Below the pieces are notes generated by a model that searched no databases, was not told where the DNA came from, and worked only from the letters and a program-made list of their open reading frames with translations. A program made the position numbers and the translations under genes. Below are positions 57,959-64,000 of a DNA stretch of 64,000 nt, one piece after another. How positions within the stretch are numbered: the stretch's first letter is position 1; each line of letters starts with the position of its first letter. The stretch is from Enhygromyxa salina (GTDB lineage Bacteria > Myxococcota_A > Polyangia > Nannocystales > Nannocystaceae), in assembly GCF_000737335.2 (NCBI RefSeq), contig NZ_JMCC02000009.1:122232-186231 (forward strand). The letters are read 5' to 3'.

Positions 57959-59725
57959 CTACAACGTGCGTAGGTAGGTCACGATCGCGTCGACGTCGGA
58001 GCCCGAGTAGTCGGTGCCGGGCCGGGTCGCGTCGAGCATGTCGAGCACGGCGGCGCGCAGGTCCGGGGTCCGACCGTCGTGCATGAAGGGCGGCCGCAAC
58101 GCGACACGTCGCAAGCTTGGCACCTGCAAGCGCTTGCCCCGAAACTCCACCGTCTGATCGTTCGTGAGGCGCGAGCCCGCGTGGCAAGTGATGCACCCGT
58201 AGCTGGCGAACAGAGCCTCGCCGTCGGCGCGCATGGTCGCGTCGACCTCCGAACCCGCCGGGGCGCGCTTGGTCGAGAACAGCCAGCGCTCGAACGCCGC
58301 CGCGCGGGCGTCGGATTGCTTCGAGCCGCCCATGCGGTGGGTGTAGACCTCGTTGCTGAGGGTCTGAAAGTCATCCATGTCGCCGTCCCAGTGAAACGGC
58401 GCGGAGCCCTCGAGCCCGACCTCGGGGCTCTGCGTGCGCCGCATGCCGATGTCCTGGAATTTCCAGACGTGGCCGTCGTCGGTGGCCTCTGGGTGGCACG
58501 AGGCGCAGGAGATCGAGGCCGCCGTGATCCGGTGGTAGAGGTCGTGGCCGGTGTCGAACCGGGTCTTGCCGCTCAGCTCGATCGTCAGCTCGTGCTCGCG
58601 CTCGGCGCTGTAGACGTACAGGGCGCTCGGCTCGCGACTTTGGACGAGCAGCCGCCCGTCGGGCAGGTAGGCGAGCGCGACTGGCTGGCCGGGGGTCGAG
58701 ATGGCGTCGAAGCCGAAGCAGTCGCCGCCGTCGTTGTTGTCGCCCTCGTTGCTGAAGTGAACGTCTGCTTCTCCGTCGCGGGCGCCGGCCGCGGCGATCG
58801 CAATGAGCCCATCGGGACTGATCGCGAGATCGACAGCGGGGGTGGGCGCGGACATTCGTGTCGCCGTGGGTGAGCTCGAGCCATCCCACGTGCTGACGGC
58901 CGGGCTCACGATCGCCGGCTCGCAAAAGCCGTCGCCGCCGTAGGGAGCGCCAGAGTCCCCGTCCTCACCGCCGCCCTCGTCGGGGGCGGTGAGTCGGACC
59001 TCTTCCGTGGTCGAGAGTTGATGGACCATGGCGACGCGGCCGGGCTCTACCTCGAGCATTCGCCAAGCGACGTTTGGCAGCGCGGACCCGGACGCCTGGG
59101 GAGCGCGTCGCCCAGTCACGAACGCCCCGGTCATGGGCACCTCGAGGATCTCGGCGGAGCGCAGCCGACTGACCAGCAGCTTGTTGCCGTCGATCACGAT
59201 GTCGCGCAGGTCCGGCTCGATGAACCGACGCTCGAGCTCGCCCGCGTCGCTGTGCTCGGGCATGGTCACGAGCGTCCCGTCGGCGCAGGCCACGAATAAT
59301 TGTTCGGTGCCCGCATCAAACGCGATGCCGCGTGGATCTGTGCACAAGTGACGCCGCTCGACTATGTCACCAGAGTTGATGTCAATAGAGGCGACATCGC
59401 CTGCCCCACGCAGGACCACGTGGGCGAGCCCCTCGGTCCCTTCGACGCTGCGCCCTGGCTCCACGCCCTGCTCGAACAGAACGTCGGCGTCGAAGCGCGC
59501 GGGCGAGATCGACACGACATGCACACGGTCGCGGTCGGCATCGGCGACGAGGACCCGACCATCGGAGAGCACCAATAGGGTCCCACCGCTAATGGCCGGA
59601 GGTGGGACCTCACTGATGATCGGCGCTTGGTTGTCGACTGCGACCGGGACCTCGGGTTCCGGGTTCTGGCAGGCGGTCAGTGCGGTCAGTGCAACGAGAG
59701 TTCCTAGGCAAAGGTATGTGCGCAT
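57959..59725 (-). CDS. Diheme cytochrome c lipoprotein with beta-propeller, CcpA/MauG-like
   Basis: Lipoprotein of 588 residues (lipobox LTALTAC). The first 380 residues look like a beta-propeller (repeating ILSDGRVLVADADRDRVHVVSI-type strands) with an acidic GGGEDGDSG loop. The C-terminal part has two CxxCH haem sites: CASCHPEATDDG near residue 405 and CITCHAGSRL near residue 510, with the TVEFRGKRLQVPSLRRVALRPPFMHDGR and VDAIVTYLRTL segments of diheme peroxidase-like proteins. Periplasmic electron transfer or haem-dependent oxidation is likely; the substrate is unknown. Confidence 0.85.
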   Translation of the reverse strand: MRTYLCLGTLVALTALTACQNPEPEVPVAVDNQAPIISEVPPPAISGGTLLVLSDGRVLVADADRDRVHVVSISPARFDADVLFEQGVEPGRSVEGTEGLAHVVLRGAGDVASIDINSGDIVERRHLCTDPRGIAFDAGTEQLFVACADGTLVTMPEHSDAGELERRFIEPDLRDIVIDGNKLLVSRLRSAEILEVPMTGAFVTGRRAPQASGSALPNVAWRMLEVEPGRVAMVHQLSTTEEVRLTAPDEGGGEDGDSGAPYGGDGFCEPAIVSPAVSTWDGSSSPTATRMSAPTPAVDLAISPDGLIAIAAAGARDGEADVHFSNEGDNNDGGDCFGFDAISTPGQPVALAYLPDGRLLVQSREPSALYVYSAEREHELTIELSGKTRFDTGHDLYHRITAASISCASCHPEATDDGHVWKFQDIGMRRTQSPEVGLEGSAPFHWDGDMDDFQTLSNEVYTHRMGGSKQSDARAAAFERWLFSTKRAPAGSEVDATMRADGEALFASYGCITCHAGSRLTNDQTVEFRGKRLQVPSLRRVALRPPFMHDGRTPDLRAAVLDMLDATRPGTDYSGSDVDAIVTYLRTL

Positions 59726-59899
59726 GTGAGCCCCAACTGTTGATGTAGCATGGCCGGGTTCTGCGGCATCCGTCCAGCGTCGCTGATTTTTCTCGAAGGC
59801 GAGGCCGGAGCCTGCCCCCAAACGCCCGAAACGCCGCGTGGTCGCGAGCACGGCTGGTACGACGCGCGGCCGAGCTGGAGCTTACACGAGGCAGACCGC

Positions 59900-60916
59900 T
59901 CAGTCGGAAAACTCTGCATCATCGGGCGAGGTCAACACGGCCCGCAGCGCTTGCTTCAGCGCGTCCACATTGAAGTGCGCCTGGGGGCCGATGAAGACCA
60001 GGCGAGACACCGGTGGCTCCCCGCCCCAGTCGTCGAGGCTGCGAACGTGCAGGCGGCGGCCAACCACGTGGACGATGACCTTTTGTCCTTCTCGCTCGCT
60101 GATCTGCAAGAAGCCCTTGGCCCGAAGTACGCCGGCCGGCAGCGAGCGCAGCAGCGGACCGAGGGTCTTGAACGAGAGCCGCTCGCTGGTTGTGAAGCTG
60201 AGGGTCGAGAAACCTGGCGTGTGGCTGGCGTGGTCGTGCGCGCTGGCGTGGTCGTGCGGGTGTTCGCCTGCTGTCGCGCCGCGAAGGTCAGACCCGATCA
60301 CCAGTTCAAGCGGGAGCGCGGCGTTGACCGCTTCGACGCAGCGGGCCTGGGGCGCGAGGTCTTTGATCTGCGCTTCGATCGACTCGATCGCGGAGCGCTC
60401 GACGAGGTCGACTTTGTTCAGCACGACGAGATCCGCCGACCGCACCTGCGCCCGGGCGAGCGCGGCCACGGCCCGGTCGCTGGAGCCGAGCGCGGGTTGG
60501 TCGACGTCGACGAGCGCGATCAGGCCGTCGAAGCGCAGCACGCCAGACCGATCGAGCTCGCCGAACAGATCGATGATTGCGTCGGGCTCGGACACCCCGC
60601 TGGTCTCGATGAGAATTTGATCGGGCCGCTCGTCGAGCTCGAGCAGCCGCAGCACAGCGTTGCGCAGATCCCCGCGCATGCTGCAGCACACACACCCGTT
60701 GGTTAGACGGACGACGTCGTCTTCGACATCGAGGATCAGCTCGGCGTCGATGTTGATCGAGCCGAAGTCGTTGACCACGACGCCAAACCGCCGCCCCTTG
60801 GCGTGGGCGATCAGATGGTTGAGCAGGGTGGTCTTCCCCGCGCCCAAGAACCCGCCGATGACCGTGACCGGAACCGGGCCCGACGGGTCGGCTTTGTCAG
60901 TCACGGGCACCTTCAA
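59900..60916 (-). CDS. CobW/COG0523 GTP-dependent metallochaperone
   Basis: Cytoplasmic GTPase of 338 residues. Walker A GGFLGAGKTTLLNHL, the CxCC motif in NGCVCCSMRGDLR, LVDVDQPAL and NKVDLVERSA as the specificity motif, and a His/Asp-rich stretch HPHDHASAHDHASH near residue 217. The C-terminal CobW_C domain ends with FLQISEREGQKVIVHVVG and WGGEPPVSRLVFIG. COG0523 proteins deliver Zn, Co or Fe; the metal here is not clear, and no obvious client enzyme is adjacent. Start TTG 60916 (GTG 60910 possible). Confidence 0.88.
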   Translation of the reverse strand: MKVPVTDKADPSGPVPVTVIGGFLGAGKTTLLNHLIAHAKGRRFGVVVNDFGSINIDAELILDVEDDVVRLTNGCVCCSMRGDLRNAVLRLLELDERPDQILIETSGVSEPDAIIDLFGELDRSGVLRFDGLIALVDVDQPALGSSDRAVAALARAQVRSADLVVLNKVDLVERSAIESIEAQIKDLAPQARCVEAVNAALPLELVIGSDLRGATAGEHPHDHASAHDHASHTPGFSTLSFTTSERLSFKTLGPLLRSLPAGVLRAKGFLQISEREGQKVIVHVVGRRLHVRSLDDWGGEPPVSRLVFIGPQAHFNVDALKQALRAVLTSPDDAEFSD

Positions 60917-60938
60917 CTCATAGCATTGGCGAGCTTCG

Positions 60939-61526
60939 TCAGCGATAGGGGTTGTCGTCGCCAGCCTCGAGCAACCCCACGACCCCCTGCATGTGGATCA
61001 CCGCGCGATCGAGGTCGGTGATGGTCTCGAACAGCACCTGCTCCGTGTCGCGGCGAAATTCGTAGCGGACGCGCTCGCGCTCGCGCTCGAGCACCCCAAC
61101 GACGGTCCCCGGCCCCAGCGCGAACCCGTGGAGGCGCTCGCGGGTCTGCTCGTCGACGTCGCGCCACCCATCGATCCAACCCTCGAGCAGCTGCATGGCG
61201 TTCGCGCGCGGGCGCTCGGCGTCGACCGTGACGACCCCAAACCGGGCGCGATCGCGGGCGCGCAACAGCAGCAGATCAAAGTGGTTGATCAGCGCGTCGA
61301 GCTCGATGAAGGTCGCCCGCGACAGCTCCACGAAGCCGCGCAGCCGCGGCTCGGGCAGTCGTCGCGCGCGCTCGTCATCGTCGAGCGCGACCGGCAGCGC
61401 GCGCGGCCGCGCCTCGCGACGCGTGTCAGCCAGCTCCTTGGCGCGCCGCCGCCGGACCGTGCGATCCCACGCAAAGTTGATCGAGAAGCCAACGATCAAG
61501 ATCGCGAGGTAGAGGAAGGGTTGCAC
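60939..61526 (-). CDS. Membrane-anchored protein, paralogue 2
   Basis: Protein of about 195 residues, clearly related to 57182-57778: an N-terminal membrane segment (LYLAILIVGFSINFAWDRTV), basic RRRRAKEL, INHFDLLLLRARDRARFG, a W helix (LLEGWIDGWRDVDEQTRERL), ERERERVRYEFRRDT, DLDRAVIHMQGVV and DNPYR at the end. GTG 61526 is preferred over a longer upstream frame. It is the next gene after the CobW-type gene, 22 bases away, in the same direction. Confidence 0.7.
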   Translation of the reverse strand: MQPFLYLAILIVGFSINFAWDRTVRRRRAKELADTRREARPRALPVALDDDERARRLPEPRLRGFVELSRATFIELDALINHFDLLLLRARDRARFGVVTVDAERPRANAMQLLEGWIDGWRDVDEQTRERLHGFALGPGTVVGVLERERERVRYEFRRDTEQVLFETITDLDRAVIHMQGVVGLLEAGDDNPYR

Positions 61527-61554
61527 CGGCCGCCGATCATACCTGGGAGCGCCG

Positions 61555-62784
61555 TCACTCGATGCGATCACCGAACGCGGCGTCGGCTTCGACGAGCAGG
61601 CCGAGCCAGTCGGCGACGCTGGTGCCGTCGACAAAGGTGTCATCGTAGGTCGCGGTCAGCCCCGGGATTCCTTCCGTGCTGCTGTCGCCGCTGATCGTCG
61701 TGTGCAGGGTGCTATCGAACAAGAACCGATGGTAGCGATCTGGGTGCTTGCTCGCGAGCGTGGCGAGCTCTTCGGTCAGCGCTTGCTCGTACTCGCCGGG
61801 GCCCAGGCCCAAGAACACGCCCCCGATCACCGCGTCGTCGTACGAGGCGATCGCCGCGAAGCGCATGTTGGGATCTCGACTCAGCTGCCAATCGGGCAGG
61901 TTGGTGATGTGATCCGTGACGCAGTCGTCGCAGCTGCTTGGAAGCAGCCGCATCGCGTTCCACTCTTCGAGCAGCCCAGGGACAAACTCGAAGTCGCCGG
62001 GCTTGCCGATTCCGACGCCGCAGTCAGCAACGATGATCAGCTCGGCGTCGGGCCACAGCGTGCGGACCAGCATGTTCGACAGGTGCACGCCGTAGCTGCC
62101 GGCGCTGCTGCCCGCGAGCACGATCCGCTTGGCTTCTGGAAATCGTGCGTGGGCGACGTCGAGCCCGGCCGTGAGGTTGATGAGGCCGTGGTGGAAGCGA
62201 TCGATCTCGCCGTCCTCGTCATCGTCAATCTCGACGTCACCTGTGAACAGCGAGCCGTCGCAGTAGGGCAGGTAGACCGCGTTCCAGTCGGCGAACACGT
62301 TCTCGGGGATCGCGCGGTTGAGCATGCCCGCTTCGGGCACGCCCGGCTGGCCCGCGGTCTCGAACGCCGTGCACAGATCCGACCAGCACGCGCCGCCACC
62401 TTGTTGATAGATCAGCAGGTCGCCTGGGTCGTGGGCCCCGGCGCGCGCGGATACCCAGTACGAACCGCCGCGTAGGCACATGGGGCCGTCGGCGGGATCG
62501 AACAGGTAGTGGGTGGCGTCGCCGTCTTCGATCACCTCCGAGGGGACGATGGTGCCAAGGTACTCACCCATGCCCTGCTCGATGACCTCGGCGAACGGGT
62601 TGCCGCCCTCGCCAGTGTCGGTTCCGGTCTCTGTCTCTGTGTCGCCGTCGCCGTCGCCGTCGCCGGTCTCGGATCCGCTCTCGGATCCGGTCTCGCTCGC
62701 GACCGGGGTTGGATCGGCGCCCGAGCACGCGCCAAGGCTGGCCGTGAGGGCGAGGAACATCGGGATCGAGAGGGACGCGCGCAC
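61555..62784 (-). CDS. Pectinacetylesterase-like lipoprotein (Notum/PAE family)
   Basis: Lipoprotein of about 409 residues (lipobox TASLGAC) with an acidic linker GDGDGDGDTETETGTDTG. The esterase domain has LLIYQQGGGACWSDLC, VYLPYCDGSLFTGDVE, a serine in VLAGSSAGSYGVHLSN (GSSAGSYG), an Asp region DPNMRFAAIASYDDAVIGG and His in FLFDSTLHTT, the layout of plant and bacterial pectinacetylesterases. It removes acetyl groups from polysaccharides or other acyl esters; surface or periplasmic. Confidence 0.8.
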   Translation of the reverse strand: MRASLSIPMFLALTASLGACSGADPTPVASETGSESGSETGDGDGDGDTETETGTDTGEGGNPFAEVIEQGMGEYLGTIVPSEVIEDGDATHYLFDPADGPMCLRGGSYWVSARAGAHDPGDLLIYQQGGGACWSDLCTAFETAGQPGVPEAGMLNRAIPENVFADWNAVYLPYCDGSLFTGDVEIDDDEDGEIDRFHHGLINLTAGLDVAHARFPEAKRIVLAGSSAGSYGVHLSNMLVRTLWPDAELIIVADCGVGIGKPGDFEFVPGLLEEWNAMRLLPSSCDDCVTDHITNLPDWQLSRDPNMRFAAIASYDDAVIGGVFLGLGPGEYEQALTEELATLASKHPDRYHRFLFDSTLHTTISGDSSTEGIPGLTATYDDTFVDGTSVADWLGLLVEADAAFGDRIE

Positions 62785-63068
62785 GGCGGGATTCTACTCG
62801 GTTCTCTTGTCGCGATCCTGGGCGGGTTTACCGGGCCTCGACCCGGGTTGGGCAGCAGAAAAACCCGCGAATTACACCGCGGACACCACGCGGCTCCAGC
62901 TTTGGGAGTTCTCGAGTGACGATTTTCGGCAGCGGGCCGAAATTCGTCGGCCGCTCAGCGGCACTTCTTGGAAGTCCGTGCTTGCGGCGTTCTCAAGTCC
63001 ACGTAACTCTTGCGTTGTTGGGGTTGGCGTCGCGGGCACGAGTGCTGCTTCTCCATTGACGCCGAACC

Positions 63069-63761
63069 ATGCAAACTCGACCACCAACACGCGCGCTGCT
63101 GCCCTTCCCCCAACGTGGCGGTGAGGGGAGCGGGCAGGGCGGGTTCACGCTGGTGGAGTTGATGGCGGTCGTCGCGATACTGGGCATCATGGCGACGCTC
63201 GCGATCGTTGGGTACACGAAGAACGTCCGCAACGCCCACCGGACCGAGGTCATTGGGGACCTGTCCAACCTCTCGCTGCGCGAAAATGGGTTGATGTCCG
63301 TGCGTGGGCACTACGCCTCGACCTCGACCGGCGAAGCCGACACCTATCCGGTCGCGCCCAACGACCTGGCGAGCAAGACCGGCGCGATCCAATGGGCGAT
63401 CGCAGATGAGGGCTACACGCGCGACGCGGTCGCGGTTGGTACGCCCTATTTTCGCGCAGGCGGGGTCGAGCATGGCTTTGACGCGCTCAGCTTCATGCCC
63501 GAAAATGGGCGCTCGTTCTGTGCGTACGGCATCATCTCGGGTGACGGCAGCAACGGTGAATTCGGCGACGAGCCCCCGGTGTTTCCGCTCGCGTCCGAGG
63601 TGTTCCCCAACGATGGAATCGAGCTCGATCGCTTCTACGCGCGCGACTGGTTCTACGCGTTTGCAAAGTGCGACTTTGATCGCGACGGGGTTTTTTGGGA
63701 ATTCACGACGGCTCACTTCTCGACCAAGGTGTCGATGGGCGATACAAACTTTGGCGAATGA
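63069..63761 (+). CDS. Type IV pilin-like protein
   Basis: Pilin-like protein of 230 residues. The prepilin leader ends at SGQGG, followed by FTLVELMAVVAILGIMATLAIVGY, the mature N-terminal helix with Glu5. The leader is long (25 residues) but no other start exists. The globular part has a Gly/Ser-rich loop region and two cysteines in the C-terminal half, as in other minor pilins. It is co-directional with the pilA-like gene 38 bases later. The 284 bases before it show no gene. Confidence 0.8.
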   Translation: MQTRPPTRALLPFPQRGGEGSGQGGFTLVELMAVVAILGIMATLAIVGYTKNVRNAHRTEVIGDLSNLSLRENGLMSVRGHYASTSTGEADTYPVAPNDLASKTGAIQWAIADEGYTRDAVAVGTPYFRAGGVEHGFDALSFMPENGRSFCAYGIISGDGSNGEFGDEPPVFPLASEVFPNDGIELDRFYARDWFYAFAKCDFDRDGVFWEFTTAHFSTKVSMGDTNFGE

Positions 63762-63798
63762 GCGAATCGCAACTGACCAGCAAGACGGAGCAAGGACA

Positions 63799-64000
63799 AT
63801 GAAGAAAATCGACATCAAGCAACTGAAGAATGCCAAGGGCTTTACGCTCATCGAACTCATGATCGTGGTCGCGATCCTCGGCATCCTTGCCGTCGTCGCG
63901 GTCCCAGCGCTGCAGAAGTACATGCGCCGGGCCAAGACCGCAGAGGCCAAGACCCAGCTCGCCAAGATCTACGACGCGGCCTCGAGCTTCTTCAAGAGCG
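63799..64000 (+). CDS. pilA: Type IV pilin, partial (cut by the window edge)
   Basis: ATG 63799 is 3 bases after AAGGACA-type site AAGGA at 63792-63796. The visible protein begins MKKIDIKQLKNAKGFTLIELMIVVAILGILAVV, a classical prepilin with 14-residue leader and cleavage before Phe, then AVPALQKYMRRAKTAEAKTQLAKIYDAASSFFKS. It runs off the window. With the preceding pilin-like gene it looks like a pilin locus. Confidence 0.88.
   Translation, partial: MKKIDIKQLKNAKGFTLIELMIVVAILGILAVVAVPALQKYMRRAKTAEAKTQLAKIYDAASSFFKS

Noticed and set aside
62940..62980. Sigma-54 promoter before the pilin genes (TTGGAAGTCCGTGCTTGC)
   Set aside because: The distance from GG to GC is two bases too long for a functional -24/-12 element.

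Overview
The window is visibly GC-rich chromosomal DNA from a Gram-negative, predatory-type delta-lineage bacterium. The best guess is Myxococcota, family Nannocystaceae (Nannocystis/Plesiocystis/Enhygromyxa type). This is inferred from many lipoproteins whose lipobox is followed by GDGDGD- or TETETE-rich linkers, from Ser/Thr kinases with Hanks motifs (one beside an ECF sigma gene and carrying a TPR tail), from Zn-ribbon-headed lipoproteins, and from type IV pilins. No transposase, prophage, CRISPR array or rRNA gene was seen. There is one tRNA, tRNA-Pro(UGG) at 57107-57178.

Layout. 0.4-5 kb: a GIDE-domain protein and an HSDL2-like dehydrogenase, divergent from ferrochelatase (hemH); then a TonB-C protein divergent from an aminoacyl-tRNA-protein transferase. 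5-10.3 kb: a complete TPR-associated TRAP transporter locus (TatT lipoprotein, DctP with Tat signal, bidirectional terminator, DctQ, DctM), with an odd acidic tail on DctM. 10.3-15.4 kb: a DUF5690 transporter, a CBS protein and a tightly coupled signalling operon (protoglobin-sensor kinase, double receiver, receiver-kinase). 15.4-21.7 kb: B3/B4 protein, AgmX-like lipoprotein, a DksA-like protein with a broken zinc finger, a phosphatase, a 600-base repeat field, then the leftward DUF1244-yjbQ-ttcA operon and an ECF sigma gene. 21.8-31.1 kb: a TPR Ser/Thr kinase, superoxide dismutase, an FHA/sigma-54 activator and a run of small lipoproteins. 31.2-38.7 kb: pdxA-uvrA operon, DUF3108 protein, a second Ser/Thr kinase, gamma-carbonic anhydrase. 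38.7-46.1 kb: a deacetylase with a large extra domain, divergent from a FadR-type regulator and a lipid hydroxylase across a clean operator palindrome; an LRR lipoprotein; an HNH endonuclease carrying in-frame palindromes. 46.2-57.1 kb: membrane proteins (one frameshifted), Uma2, M1 peptidase, TPR lipoprotein, a truncated radical-SAM-like protein, rhomboid protease, lipocalin-like protein, cysC and a debris region with a strong promoter. 57.1-64 kb: tRNA-Pro, a pair of paralogous membrane proteins, a diheme cytochrome lipoprotein, a COG0523 metallochaperone GTPase, a pectinacetylesterase-like lipoprotein and two type IV pilin genes, the second running off the edge.

How it works together. Most of the window is housekeeping plus envelope and signalling genes typical of myxobacteria. 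Translational coupling by ATGA or GTGA overlaps is frequent (dctQ-dctM, the three signalling genes, yjbQ-ttcA, pdxA-uvrA, gntR-hydroxylase, 28665-28817), which helped fix several start codons. The most unusual items are: (i) the 18.2-19.4 kb repeat field, where the ends of two convergent genes and the gap between them are strongly depleted of C on the plus strand; (ii) an intergenic repeat family with at least four copies; (iii) the deacetylase/FadR/hydroxylase locus with its operator; (iv) the oxygen- or redox-sensing phosphorelay; and (v) small-scale oddities such as the DctM tail, the HNH palindromes and a promoter that drives nothing obvious. All functional calls rest on motifs recognised by eye; no database search was run.
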